NCBI RefSeq assembly: GCF_032062135.1
Contig: NC_092859.1
Location: 23,385,098 to 23,449,097, forward strand
Direction of reading: 5' to 3'
Length of the DNA: 64,000 bases
From: Pyxicephalus adspersus
Taxonomy: Eukaryota > Chordata > Amphibia > Anura > Pyxicephalidae
The translations under genes were made by a program, and so were the position numbers. The notes beneath the pieces were generated by a model. It was not told the DNA's origin and ran no database searches. It saw nothing but the letters and a program-made list of their open reading frames with translations. How positions within the stretch are numbered: the stretch's first letter is position 1; each line of letters starts with the position of its first letter. Below, piece by piece: positions 1 to 11,661 of this stretch.

Positions 1-109
1 GGTCGTTCGGACGATGGACGACACCGACTGTACACACGGCAGATTTTCGCCCGATATTTGGCCGATGCCGATTATCAGGCGATAAAAATCTGCCGTGTGT
101 ACGTAGCTT
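1..109. repeat. Partial palindromic MITE-like repeat (GTACACACG family)
   Basis: The stretch ends in CGTGTGTACGTAGC and contains GATGGACGACA and GATTATCAGGCGATAA, which match the ends and body of other copies near 2991-3320, 24713-24950 and 60489-60817. It is cut by the window start. I infer a short non-autonomous DNA transposon; the family name is not known to me. Confidence 0.5.
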
Positions 110-559
110 TACTCTAACCCAGGCTTTCTCAACTTGGGTACCACAAGAGGACCCCCAGGGGTTATGGTGGTAAAGGGCATGCAATGGGCCAGACAGGAAG
201 GAAGACTACTGGAGACAAGGGGTTTCCAGACACAAGAAATAGAAATCTTGGATGTATATGTAGGGGGCAGTTTGGACACAAAGGAAACAGGGACTTCCGT
301 CACTGTGGATCCGCCACCCTTGATAGCTTGGAACAATTACGGTGAGCTTGTGGATAGTCTGCCATATGAAAGGTGTACTGTACACATGGTGCCAAAAATT
401 ACAACAGAAACATTGGAAACAATGCAGATTTCGCATTCTGTTATCACACATGCTGGGTCAGGCTCCCAGTTTGGTCCTGGACCAGCAAGGTGCTGCCTTT
501 AGTGAATCCCCCTATACAGATTTACTGATCTAACAAAGTGTTTTGGGACTATAATTTTA

Positions 560-830
560 AAGCTTGCCTTTAAAGCGCTGGAAAATGTCTATGCTGCATT
601 TTCCCATGTTTTTAACACGTTTACTTTTCAAGTGTATATAAACGCAGTTTTTGGGTGTTTTCCAGCGTTAATCCGCGTTTCAATTTTTGAAATGTTGCAA
701 GCAGCGTTAAAGATAACGATAGAGGACGTCCTAATGTAGATTAGGCCATTGGAATTCATGGGAATTTCAAACATGGGCTTTTAAAGCGTTAAACGCTGGG
801 GAAAACGTCCGTGTAGACTAAGCCTAACAC
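560..830. repeat. Dispersed repeat with repeated AGCGTT/AACGCT motifs
   Basis: Many copies of GCGTT/AACGC words, a repeated TTTAAAGCG / GGAAAA(C/T)GTC block at both ends, and the end motif GTGTAGACTAAGCCT make this look like a short non-autonomous transposon. Terminal repeats are not clean, so the borders are approximate and the class is uncertain. Confidence 0.35.
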
Positions 831-1523
831 TGTGTAAAATGTAACCAATTATTGGTGTTAAAAAACCTGCAGCAAAATAATATGATTTGCAGCAGACACC
901 TCTCATAGACTAAAATGACTTTTATAGCAACAAAAATCTGAACTTTTCTTTGGCTTATTCATCCCTTCAGCTGTAATGTGTATTGATGCACATTGCTCAT
1001 GTATTGTGCATGTGTTATAAGGAAGTGTTCAATCAATTCCAATAAACCCTAGCTGCACATGAATGCATCAGAATAAAAAGTGCATGAACCCACTGGACAG
1101 TAACGCAAACAACTATAGACACAGCTGTGTTCATGGCTGTGCAATAGGAAAAAAATGGGCCATGTCCTCATTTTAAAACATAGATGCCGGATGATTAGGT
1201 TAGGAGGAAATAGATTTGTGCACATAAAAACCTCATGTAAACTATACAATGTCAGTGCAAGATTATACATATTACAGCACATACAGTAATGTACGCTCAG
1301 TAGTTACAACAAAGCGGGAACATTTAGAGACAGAATTCTGTGTGTCATATTCTAATGTAAGTGTCTGGTCTTATATCAAGGTTGTATGAGCAGTTTCCGT
1401 TATTTTGTCCCAATGTATATTGGGAAATAGAGATTGCCCAGTGAGCAGATCTAAGTGTCAGTGGTTTAGTTTTCTATCTAAACTGGGATGTAGAAAATTT
1501 GCCCTCTCTCATTACCCCTAGAG

Positions 1524-1718
1524 CAGGGGTTCCTACACTTTTTTGGCTTGCAAGCTACTTTTAAAATGACCAAGTCAAAATGATGTACCAACAATAAAAA
1601 GTTGGACTTAATAACTCCTGTGCCAGGTTGGTTATTTTGAAAGGCGGGGCTCCACGATGTACTCGCGTTGCCTTTGCGATCTACTAGTAGATTGCGATCC
1701 ACCTGTTGGGGACCCCTG
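1524..1718. mobile_element. hAT-type non-autonomous DNA transposon, 195 bp
   Basis: The ends are CAGGGGTTCC on the left and GGGGACCCCTG on the right, an inverted repeat typical of hAT elements. The flanking 8-bp sequences CCCTAGAG (1516-1523) and CCCTACAG (1719-1726) differ at one base and look like the 8-bp target-site duplication that hAT transposases make. There is no coding capacity. Confidence 0.8.
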
Positions 1719-2819
1719 CCCTACAGGAAGGCACACACAGTGGAAGAGTAAGCAGGGCTAACATATTGAGCTTTATTGGGGTCCTGGGCATCAGATAGTA
1801 CTAGAGGGCCTAGGGAACCTTTTTTTTTCTCCAAAAGGATGACATTATCATTGGTCAGACTTCAACCAAGGTCACCATCTATTTTTTGTAATTGAGATGC
1901 TGGTTCATAGATGACACAATCATATAAACTATGGTGTTTGTGCCGCCTCTGCTGCAGCAACCCTTTTATCTTTGTGACTTGATACAAATTTACAATATTG
2001 CAGTCTGATTATGGAGAAGAGGAAACTGGGTTCAGACTAGCATTATTTTACTGCAGCATTTACCACCCTCAGGTGCCTACTGTCAAACACTAGGCATCTG
2101 GGAGCAGACAACAGCAGCTTTTTCAGATATTATTGCAAGTGGCTGCAAAAGCCTAGCAATCCGATTTCTTTTTTTCCACTTTTTTGCATTGACACTATTC
2201 GTAAAACAGCTTTTAAGTATTTGCAAGCAGCACCAAACCAAGTTTATAAGGGTGGTAGGGATTGGGCCCATTTGCTCCAACCATTTTGAAGGTTGAACAT
2301 CTAATAAAGCAATTAAAAAGGCAGATTGCTCTTAGATGAAGCATGAAGCGTCCCCAAAACCCCACCACAACTACACCATAACCAAAAGCTGGTACAAGGG
2401 GTAATTTCGACTGCTCTCATTTGTTTCAGGGTTTTGGGGTCATTAAGGACTGATTGACAATGGTGAACTGCACCGATCCTGCTGGCTTTCTGAACTTAGC
2501 CTAGGGCTCGGCTCACATCTATGTCATTAAATTGCACAGTGTGCTGTTGTGTGTTATGAAAAGGCAATCCACTTATTAGAATGAGCAGCCTAATGCACAG
2601 CTGTGCACAGCAATATATGATATATAGTGCATAGCCATTGGTATTGTATTAGGATGTTTTGCAACACAAATGCCCTGATGTGTTACCCCAATGCACTGTA
2701 AGGTGTGCCATTTTGAGCACACCAATAATTATATTGCAACACACAAATGTGAATTGGACCTAGAGAAAAGCTTCCTCTTCTCTGCAAAAAAAAATTTAAA
2801 AAAATTAAAATTTCTAATT

Positions 2820-3870
2820 CAGTGGTCGCCCTCCTTTCAGACCTCACGGACCACTAAATTCATAATTTGAATTCCTGCAAACCATTAATATGAATTTTTT
2901 TTAAAGGATAAATACATTTGTAAAAAATTGATCTTCCTTATGGTGCTTGACGAAGACTGTGAAGGCTCTGATTCATTGATCAGCTCAAGGGCAAAGCTAC
3001 GTACACACGTCAAATTTTTCTCGAATGATAATCGTCTCAGGGCGGATATCGGGAGAGAATCTGGCATGTGTACAGCCCCTGTCGTTCAACGTCCGTGGAT
3101 CCGATCTGGCGGATCAACGGACGACGAGCGATCCTAATGCAAGGGAAAGGGGGGAGTGCACAGCAGGGTGCCGCTATGTCGTTCTCCCCCTCCCCTCTCC
3201 ATAGAGCAGAACAGTGCTGTATGTACAACACTCGTTCATGCATCGTGCAGTTCTTATTGTTGGAAAGGATCATGAAAGATCCTTTCCAACGACAAGAATC
3301 GCACGTGTGTATCCGGCTTAAGTGACGTATTACTATTGCTACTATTATCATTAGTAGCCTTATCTTTGGTATTACTAAAGAAATGCAAAATATTTGTTTG
3401 CTTTTTCTCACTCATTATGGGTTTATTTCATTCCAATCCAAGACCAAGAAATGATAGTTATCAAAGTCAAACTATTTGATGCCAATAAAGTTAACAGTTA
3501 AAAAAATACACAGTGAAGGTCATACTTACCTAAAAGAACATCTGAGAAATAAACAAAATTAAACAATCGGATGAGAATCAGTATTTGCGGAGCGGGGTGA
3601 CTGTTGTAATGGTGGAAACAAAAAAAAAATACTGAAGCGTACATCTCGGCAGTTTAAGACTACACCGACATCACGCTGCGTCTCCCTTGTTTTTCTGTCT
3701 CTAATTCGTGAATTTAGTGCAAAATAAAGGTGAAAATTGTCTTTAGGATTATAAGAATTTATTAGAATATTATTTTTGTTTTATTTTTAATAAATCATAA
3801 AAACTGCAATGTCCAAATTTTTCTGTGGACCACCAAAATTTTCTCATGGACCACCGGTTGGTGACGGCTG
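2820..3870. mobile_element. hAT-like DNA transposon relic with nested MITE
   Basis: The left end CAGTGGTCGCCCTCC pairs imperfectly with the right end GGTTGGTGACGGCTG. Both ends carry the related sub-terminal phrase GGACCACCA/GGACCACTA. The flanks TTCTAATT and TCCTATTT agree at 6 of 8 bases, a decayed 8-bp target duplication. A second repeat (2991-3320) sits inside it. No transposase reading frame survives. Confidence 0.55.
2991..3320. repeat. Palindromic MITE-like repeat (GTACACACG family), full copy
   Basis: Left end GCTACGTACACACGTC and right end GCACGTGTGTATCCGGC are inverted relative to each other. The interior has GGATCCGATCTGGCGGATC, AGCAGGGTGCCGCTATG and a near-palindrome CCTTTCCAACG. 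The interior is shared in order with copies near 24.7-24.9 kb and, in reverse, 60.5-60.8 kb. Confidence 0.65.
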
Positions 3871-4967
3871 TCCTATTTCTACGTCTTGTCTGTAAATAAT
3901 CCCAAAGTGCCCTGCAATGCTTCCTGTTAGGGCCTAAGTATCTGTTTTCAAACCTCAATTTGGATCCTTTGCAAATCCTGTCCATGTTATGCTAGTTTTT
4001 TGTTAATGTAAACAGAATTTATTTTAGAATGCCATTTCATAGTTCTATACTGAGACAAAGCTACCACACAGGAAGATTCTTTTCTAATGTTGCCAAACAT
4101 TTAGTGTCTCCACCCAGTTTACATATAACAATATAAGACATAAATAAATATGTGTGTGCAAGTAAATGTTTTATTTTTTGTAGATCTCTCTCACCCCTCC
4201 TCCTCTTCCTGCACTCAGGAGAAGGATTTGGAGCCCCAGATTAATCCCCTGGCTGCAGCCAGCACAGGCTGGGTGGGGGAGGTGTTTTTGCAGCACTGGA
4301 TTTTGTGTATAAAGTGGGCCTGTCACCCATAGATGACACAGGCAAATCCAGAACTGCATATTCAGTTTATTAGATCACAAGGGAGAAATGTTATCAGTGA
4401 TGGCACTGGTTGAGTCCTATCATTTACCCCTACATGTCTGTGGCAGGGGCCATGTGACTAATGCCTTGGCAATGGAGTGATTCAGGATTTATTTCTGTCT
4501 TTCTTTTAAAAGCAATTGCAGATAAAGGTACATTGAATAAAGACTGGGCAAGCAAACATCAGGGTTCAACAATGTCTGGCACAAAAATTGCTATATATCC
4601 AACACTGCTAAAATAAAAATGTCCCAACCTACAAAACATACAATACTCACTGTGTACCTGCCGCTTACTTGTTGCCCTATCCCTGAAAAACCCCTAGTTT
4701 ATACCCCCCTGGATATCACAAGGGGTATTGGGGAGGGGGCCAGGAGATCAAAACCTACATATATCCAAAAACATTTTACAATAGGGTAGGGTCAGTACCC
4801 CTGGCAGTTTATTTGTTAATGTCTGTCTCCCCGCTGGGTAGATACACCCTGTCCATTTATCACAGAAAGCAATAGGAAATCCAACATTTTACAGTTGTCA
4901 CCAGAAGAAGAAAGATTCTGGCTGCACATATGATTTAATAAAGAATGTTGGCAGTAAACCTGGTGGA

Positions 4968-5520
4968 AATATTATTATTATTATTCAACGGGATTTATAT
5001 AGAGCCAACATATTACGCAGCGCTGTACATTAAGGGTTATAAATGACTGACGAATATGGACAGTGACACAGGAGAAGGACCCTGTCCAGAAGAGCTTACA
5101 ATCTAAGAGGTGGGGGAAGTACACAATAGGAGGGGAAATATAGAACAGTGAAAAGTAGTGAGGGTTTAAGAGACAGAAGAAGACAGGTAGGAAAGTCTGA
5201 TAAAAACGTGTTTTAAGTGCTCATTCAAATGAGCAGAAAGTAGGGGCAGCCAAATAGGACGAGAAAGACCATTCCAAAGAGTTGGGGCAGCTCTAGAAAA
5301 CTCTTGGAGCCGTGCGTGTGATGAGGTTATGAGTGAGGAAGTCAGTAGTAGGTCATTGGAGGAGCGGAGAGAGAGGCTGGGGTAGTATGAGGATTTGAAG
5401 GCAAAGCACAGGAGATGAATTTGATTCTCAGATGAAATGGAAGCCAATGAGGAGAACTACAAAGAGAAGCAGCAGAAGAGGAGCGGTGGGATGGATGGGT
5501 GAGTCTGGCGGCAGCATAGT
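4968..5520 (-). mobile_element. 5'-truncated L2-like LINE, 3' end (minus strand)
   Basis: Read on the minus strand, residues such as [15 protein letters not shown] and LNEHLKHVFIR resemble the C-terminus of L2/CR1-class reverse transcriptase ORFs. This is followed by the shared 3'UTR ending GCGCTGCGTAATATGTTGGC and a short (ATT)n tail at 4968-4983. The same tail occurs in several other copies in the window. It is inactive, with only the last part of ORF2 left. Confidence 0.75.
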
Positions 5521-5524
5521 GTGA

Positions 5525-5830
5525 CTATAGGGGGGGACATTAGATTGTAAGCTTCCCTGGTGCAGAGACTAACGTCAGTGGCTCTGTGTTGTACAGCACT
5601 GTGGAATATGTCAGAGCTAAATAAATGCATAATATGAGTGTGTGACTATGGAGGGACATAGTGTGTAAGCTCCTCTGGTTCAGAGATTTAATATGACTGG
5701 CTCAGCATTCTCTATACAGAACCACAAAATATGTTAGTGCTATATAAATGTATAATAGTAATGTGTGTCTGCAGGAGGATGTTAGATTGTAAGCTCTTCT
5801 GGTGCAGAGACTGATATGTCTGGCTGTTCT
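5525..5830 (+). repeat. Tandem repeat of about 125 bp derived from a LINE-tail-like unit
   Basis: About two and a half units each contain GTGTGACTAT-GGAGGGACAT, a GTAAGCTC(T/C)TCTGGT phrase, CAGAGACT, TGGCTC(A/T)G and an end like GCTATATAAATG. The unit resembles the L2-tail family but is tandemly arranged. The minus-strand array at 6580-7260 is the same unit. Confidence 0.6.
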
Positions 5831-5852
5831 CTGTACAACAGTATGAGATTTA

Positions 5853-5964
5853 TTTATAAAGCAGTGAATCTGACATTCCCTGGTGGAGAATCAGTTACTG
5901 CAATTGAAACACATGAACCTGGAAGATTCTCCACTAGGGAATGTCAGATTCACTGCTTTATAAA
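5853..5964. repeat. Short palindromic element (hairpin MITE), 112 bp
   Basis: TTTATAAAGCAGTGAATCTG at the left is matched by CAGATTCACTGCTTTATAAA at the right, and the next bases (ACATTCCCTGGTGGAGAAT / ATTCTCCACTAGGGAATGT) also pair with few mismatches. The whole unit could fold into a hairpin with a short loop. Related diverged copies lie near 33983-34125 and 36437-36570. Confidence 0.7.
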
Positions 5965-6348
5965 TAGACCCCTTTATAAAATACTAATATTAGGAATATA
6001 CACAGCCATACTTATAACACAGTGAATGTGATGTTTACCATTCATTCACAGGTGATTCATGATTCTCTATATACACCTACAGTGAATATTTGGTGAATGA
6101 CACATTTTTTTTATATTTATACCCCTAAGTATTTGTAAAGCATTTAGAGTTCAGGTTGATGTATCAAGGTTTTATAGTGTCTAGGCCCTTGCAGCAGCTA
6201 AGTGTTAACACATAATGCACCTTTCCCCCAGGGAGTATTGCCCCAGTCCCTGTTTAATAAATTACACCCAGGTACTGCTACATCTCTGAGATTGCAATGT
6301 GCTCGTGGCTCGATTGCTCAGGTCTGCAGCATTTAAAGCACCAGGCGC

Positions 6349-6580
6349 TGACGTCAGTGGTGTGCAGAGTCCAGCAGGCTCGGATTTCAGGGTCTCCCAG
6401 CAGCCCCTCCCCCAACAGCACCAGGCCAGCGCATGTGACAACACCGCCAGGCCATGCAAGGGTTAAATGATCAGCTTTATCTACCCTGCTATTATGAGTC
6501 ACATCACCCCGGGGGCAGCGCTGTGATTGGAGGATCGCTTCAAAGAGATCTATAAAAAGAAACACAGAAAGAACGTGTAA
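6349..6580 (+). promoter_or_regulatory. Candidate TATA promoter with CRE, AP-1/NF-E2-like and CCAAT boxes
   Basis: In order on the plus strand: TGACGTCA (CRE, 6349-6356), TGAGTCA (AP-1/NF-E2 core, 6495-6501), ATTGG (inverted CCAAT, 6526-6530) and TATAAAAAG (6551-6559). The spacing is what a core promoter would show, predicting a start near 6580. The next plus-strand gene is TBXAS1, whose human promoter is known to use NF-E2. No exon can be defined here, so this is a candidate only. Confidence 0.35.
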
Positions 6581-7260
6581 ATATTTATATAGCTATGACA
6601 TATAATGTGGTGTTGTACAAAGTACATTGAGCTGGTCACATTAATCTCTGTACAATAGGAGCCTCTAATGCCTCCCCCATACAATCACACAGTAATATAT
6701 TTGCATATAGCTCTGACATATACCGAAGTGATGTACAGAGAACACTGAGCCAATCATATCAGTCTCTGTACTATAGGAGCTTACACTCCAATGTGTCCCC
6801 CATACATTTTCACACATTATTACTAATATATATGTATATATCTCTGACATATACAGTGGTGTTGTACAAAGAACACTGAGCCAGTCACATAAATCTTTGT
6901 TCAATAGGAGCTTACACTCTAATACCTCCCCCATACAATCACACACTATTATATATGTATATAGCTCTGACATATACCACAATGTTGTACAGAGAACACT
7001 GAGCCAATCACATCAGTCTCTGCACCAGAAGAGCTTACACTCTAATGTCCCCCATACAATAACACAGTAAAATATATGTATATAGCTCTGACATATACCG
7101 TAGTGATGTACAGAGAACACTGTGCCAATCATATCAGTCTCTGCACCAGAGGAGCTTACACTCTAATGTCCCTCTTCAGCCACATACTATTATATACATT
7201 TTTTTAGCTCTGACATATACCATAGCGCTGTACAGAGAACACTAAGCCATTAGTCATGCT
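6580..7260 (-). repeat. Tandem array, about 5-6 units of about 125 bp
   Basis: The phrases AGCTCTGACATATACC, GTACAGAGAACACTGAGCCA, TCAGTCTCTG and GAGCTTACACTCTAATG recur at regular spacing of about 125 bp. It is the reverse orientation of the unit at 5525-5830. A single stray copy is at about 19560-19655 inside TBXAS1. Apparent reading frames with repeated Met-Ser-Glu-Ile-Tyr motifs here are an artefact of the repeat. Confidence 0.75.
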
Positions 7261-8179
7261 TACTCCCTACAGAGGTTTCTATGCTACCAGACATCAATTA
7301 ACCTACCAGGATGTTGGTGGAAGAAAAAAATTGGAGCAGGTAGAAGGAACCCTCACAGACCAAACAAACTCCATGTAGACTGAGCTGTGCTGGAAACTGA
7401 ATCCTAGACCCCTGGGCTCCCAGGCTCAGCTTTTGTTTAACACTGAGAGTCAGAACCGACACAAGAGAAATAACAAGGGTTTGGAGTAAATTTGTATTCA
7501 TTTCTAAACTGTTTAATATTACATTTAGTATAAAACACACTAAATCATGGACAGGACCAAAGCAGCTCAGAGCGCCTCCTGCTGGACAAATAGATGAAGT
7601 ACAAAATAAAAGGGAGGTTTAATTTACCATTGGGTTTGTATTATTATTCCACCCTGTCCTGAGATTTACACAGCACAGACCTATCAAGCAGCAGAGGGGG
7701 CCTGATCATTCTCTTCTGCAGTTTTACTTTCACTTGCAGGTCTCCACCCACACTACATTGTTATGGGAGAAGCACAGGTCACAGGTTCTAATTTTGGGGG
7801 TTGGATAGAAAAAACACAGCAAAATATAAAATCATTGCTAGAATTGTTCTTCTTGTAGATTTCCTTTTACTTATTTAAATGAACAGGAATTGAAGCAAAA
7901 TTCCCCCAACAGACAGGAATAAAAACCCACCAGAGGCTTTTATTTTTGTGAGCAGAGACAGGTACCCTTTAAATACAGCGCTGTATGGAATCAGAGGAGA
8001 CTTTCTCCTGACATTTGTCAGATTTACAGAACAGAGATTGTTAGTAATGGAGAATGAGGAACTGTGCGCAGTGATCCGGATCTGGGAAGAAGTGATCCGG
8101 ATCTGGGATTTCCTGAATAAAGTGATATTGTAGGGTGTCACAGGAGATGTCACCAGACAGAGATTCATACAGAGTGACT

Positions 8180-8525
8180 ATTATTAATATAATACTGTAT
8201 TTATATAGCACTAACATATTACACAGTGTTGTACAAAGTCCATAGTCATGTCACTAGCTGTCCCTCAAAGGAGGTCACAATCTAATGTCCCTACCATAGT
8301 CATATGTCATTACCACAGTCTAAGGTCATTTTTTGGGGGAAGCCAATTAACCTTACTGCATGTTTTTTGGAATGCAGGGGCAAATCGGAGTACCTGAAGG
8401 AAAGCCATGCAAACACAGGGAGAACCTGAAAACTCCATGCAGATAATGGCCTGGCCGAGATTTGAACCTTGGACCCAGAGCTGCAAAGGCCAGGAGTTCT
8501 AACCACTGAGCAACCGTGCTGCCCA
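8180..8525 (-). repeat. Dispersed LINE-tail-like repeat
   Basis: It begins with TATTTATATAGCACTAACATA and ends with ACCACTGAGCAACCGTGCTGCC. Between them are AGCCAATTAACCTTACTGCA, GGGAGAACCTG and AACTCCATGCAGATA. I recognise this combination as a very common fish and frog interspersed repeat. A decayed partial copy covers about 7285-7450. The exact family is uncertain. Confidence 0.5.
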
Positions 8526-8619
8526 ATCTACTATACTAATAAAACATTAGAGGGTTGCCCCCTTCCAGATGAAATAGAAAAATGAGTGTGGGGGCATATG
8601 ACAGCCTAATATCTTAGTA

Positions 8620-9047
8620 TCGTTGGAGTTATGGGCCGCCATTAAGTTTTTGTTTCTCCAGGGAAAGTCAGCAAAGGACATTCACACTGGGATGTCACAA
8701 ACACTGGGGAGAAGTGTCCTTCCTACAGCACTGTCAAAACCTGGATATCTTGTTTCAAGACTGGGCATTTCACCATTGAACATGAGCCCGCAGTGGGCGA
8801 CCCCCAACCTCAACTGACCCGGCAACCTGCAATGCTGTCCATGAGCTGAATATTGGGGACCGGTGAATATCCGCAATAAAGATAGCCCAGATACTTGACA
8901 TCTTACGGGAGCGTGTTGGGTTTGTTATCACCACTATCCTAGACATGCGCAAGCTTTCTAAAATGTTTGAACAGTGATCAGAAGAAGGAACGAGTTGAAG
9001 CATCCAAAGACGTTTTGGCCCATTTTGAAGCTGCACAGGACGAATAA
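8620..9047 (+). pseudogene. Mariner transposase relic (N-terminal part, frameshifted)
   Basis: Residues in several frames fit the N-terminal helix-turn-helix half of a mariner transposase: RAAIKF-like WAAIKFLFLQGKSAKDIH near 8632, TVKTW-like and SRLG/RFKTGHFT near 8740-8775, HEPAVGDP (decayed RSGRP) near 8780, and KKERVEASKDVLAHFEA near 8990-9035. At least two frameshifts and stops interrupt it, and the catalytic D,D,D half is absent. It is a dead fragment. Confidence 0.65.
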
Positions 9048-9489
9048 ATGTGTTATTTCATAACTCTGGCTCTCTTCTTTCTGGGCAAAGCCAGGAACTT
9101 CTCAGCACCCCCTCGTAATGGCACTGAGGGGTATAGATACTGTGGATATGAAAGATATAGTCATAGTGGCACTGAGCGGTATAGTTACAATGGCACTAAG
9201 GGCATTTTAACCATCATTATCAGCTTTAGCAGTCAGTCTGCAGAGATATTTTGCATATTGATGAACAAAAAAATGCACAACTTTTATCTTATCCAATTGC
9301 TCCATTATACCATTGCAGTATGCATGTGCTGATGTAATAATAAAAATCAGTACAATTACTAGCAATGCCCAACAATAAAAGTCTTTCATGTGTTATTTTA
9401 TAATAATATTGTGCATTATTTCAGTTTTCCAGCAGGTGTCGCTGTGATTTAGCAAAGGGTTAATCTAGACAGACATTTACTAAACTTCT

Positions 9490-9730
9490 CCTGTCCCCCT
9501 GACTACATTACCCAACATACCTCTCTCCTTCTTCCTGTGGCTTCGCCTCACCTAGAGAATTCTGGGATTTGTTGTCCAAGTATAGCCCCTTCCCAGGGTT
9601 ACACAGGGCACCCCTGAACTACATCTCCCAGATGTAGTTGTTGCTGAGGCGGCTCTCGCGTTCCCCCAAGCGGTGAGAACTGTCGCTGCAGGCGCTGTCC
9701 AGTGTAAGGAGAGCAGAGCAGAGGTGACAG
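9490..9730 (+). promoter_or_regulatory. TBXAS1: Candidate CpG-type promoter and first noncoding exon of TBXAS1
   Basis: GC content and CpG density rise here. Three copies of the ACTACA..TCCCAG type motif (GFY/ZNF143-like) occur: ACTACATTACCCAACAT near 9500, a reverse copy GAATTCTGGGATTTGTTGT near 9557-9575, and AACTACATCTCCCAGATG near 9618. Such motifs mark vertebrate core promoters. A strong splice donor GACAG|GTAAGAG at 9730/9731 follows, so a short noncoding exon ending at 9730 is likely. Linkage to TBXAS1 rests on orientation and on the noncoding exon at 11662-11809. Confidence 0.45.
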
Positions 9731-10107
9731 GTAAGAGAGGAGCTTTGGGAGTCATTTTGCTGCAAAAAGGGGAAGAAAATTCCCATAAAAATAAAACATT
9801 TATAAGGTGGAGAGGTACTGGAAGAAAAAGAAGCAAGAGTAAGAGTTTTACTGGGAGTTATGATAGGAGGAAAGATTTTTTATGGTTTGGTGGAACTTTG
9901 AGAGATAGGGTGGGGAAGACAGGAATGAGATATGGGGGTGCAGGAGGAGTAATTAGGAATATCAGTGCATGAATCGGTTAATTATTGCTGACAGGGGATG
10001 GGATGGTTAATAAGTGTTGGTAAGGGAAGGAATGAGTTACCTGGTGCTTGCAAGGCATGGAAGGCTCAACAAATGTTGGCTGAGATGGAGAAATAAATGC
10101 TGAAAGA

Positions 10108-10530
10108 TGGGGTAACAAGTGCGTCCAGGGGGGAGGAATGGGGTAACAAGTGTGACCAGGGGGGAGGAATGGGGTAACAAGTGCGTCCGGGGGGGGGAAT
10201 GGGGTAACAAGTGAATCCAGGGGGAGGAATGGGGTAACAAGTGCGTACAGGGGGGAGGAATAGGGGTAACAAGTGCGTCCAGTGGGAAGGAATAGGGGTA
10301 ACAAGTGAGTCCGGGGGGGAGGAATAGGGGTAACAAGTGCGTCCAGGGGGAGGATTGGGGGTAACAAGTGTGTCCAGGGGGAGAAATTGTGGTAACAAGC
10401 ACATCCAGGGAGGAGTAGTGGGGGTAACAAGGGCATCCAGGGGGAGGAATGGGGGTAGCAAGCGTGTCCAGGGGGAGGAATGTATGGGGCAAAAAGCGCG
10501 TCCTGGGGTATGTATGGGGCAACAAGCGCG
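10108..10530. repeat. G-rich minisatellite, about 31-bp unit, about 13 copies
   Basis: The unit is close to GGGGTAACAAGTGCGTCC followed by AGGGGGGAGGAAT, repeated head to tail with small changes. The G-runs (up to nine) on the plus strand could form G-quadruplexes. Proline-rich open frames on the minus strand come from the repeat and are not genes. Confidence 0.9.
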
Positions 10531-11259
10531 TCCAGGGATAAATTGCTTAGAAAAAGTATTGCCTATACATTTTTAGACATCATTAGGTTAGTTAGTGTTG
10601 TATATAGATTATAGTTGTATATGGAATATGTAGAAGTTTTGTCAGGAGGCTGATGGGTTAATAAATGCTGGCAGGGGGATTGACACATTACATATAAAAT
10701 AGAAGTGTAGGCTGAGGAATATTGGATTAGTGTTACCTGGGAATTCATGGATCAATAGAGCAATGGATTGATACATCTACTGGGGGTGGAATGGGTTAAT
10801 GGGATCTGCACAGGCATGTGTTAAGAGGAGAATAATTTATGTTGGTATAAAGCAGGAATGGGTTAATGAATTGGCTGCCACCAGAGTTATTTATTAAATG
10901 ATGGCTGGAGCTGGATTTAGGTTCATGAGCAGAATAAAATGTTGCAGCCATAGGAGGAACCTGTAAATGATGACCGGGTGTTGGAAGAAGGGTTAACAAG
11001 CACCAGGGAGGAGGAAAGAATTGGAGCGCCCCAGGGGCAGGAATTATTGTGGCGCAGAAAGTGTTAAAGACGCTGCCTCTGCTCACATTATATTTGTGTG
11101 TGTTCTGTACTTATATGTCAGCTCTACCAATGACTGTAACCTCCAGCAACCAATCATATTTAGGAATCACTTCTCACTCCTGGTATCTGTGTTCTCATTG
11201 GCTGTTAGGAGAATTCCTGCTTGTCATATAACTGAATTTTAGGATCAATATCATACAGT

Positions 11260-11466
11260 ACAGGGGATGGCCGGAGACTGTGGGCACGCTGTACAGAGGA
11301 TGGCCGGAGACTGTGGGCACGCTGTACGGGGGATGGCCGGAGACTGTGGGCACGCTGTACGGGGGATGGCCGGAGACTGTGGGCATGCTGTACGGGGGAT
11401 GGCCGGAGACTGTGGACACGCTGTACAGGGGATAGTCGGAGACTGAGGGCACGCTGTATAGGGGCT
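11260..11466. repeat. Minisatellite, 33-bp unit, about 6 copies
   Basis: Head-to-tail copies of GGGGGATGGCCGGAGACTGT plus GGGCACGCTGTAC occupy this stretch. The copies are very similar, which suggests recent expansion. The unit is a multiple of 3, so all frames stay open; those frames have no other support. Confidence 0.9.
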
Positions 11467-11661
11467 GTCCACATTAAAAAATGGAATCCATTTTTCATGC
11501 GGTTATAATTGCCATATTTACCAAGGCATGAGGCGCAAAGTGTGGCTGGTTACTGACTCAATAGGGTGTATGGGGAGATTTCGCCTGCGTTCTCTCTGCA
11601 TTCGTCATCAGGCTGGTGACTACAAAAGTTAATTTCCTCTCTCGATTCATTATTGTTACAG

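Noticed and set aside
6580..7260. Possible CRISPR-like array because of regular repeats
   Set aside because: Units of about 125 bp are tandem with no unique spacers, and the window is clearly eukaryotic.
9978..10525. Three overlapping minus-strand proline-rich open frames of 131-162 codons
   Set aside because: They are translations of the 31-bp minisatellite, with the same residues repeated in shifted frames. There is no start context, splice or homology support.
11195..11498. Minus-strand repeats SGHPPYSVPTV / SPAIPRTACPQ
   Set aside because: A product of a 33-bp minisatellite whose length is a multiple of three; all three frames stay open for that reason alone.
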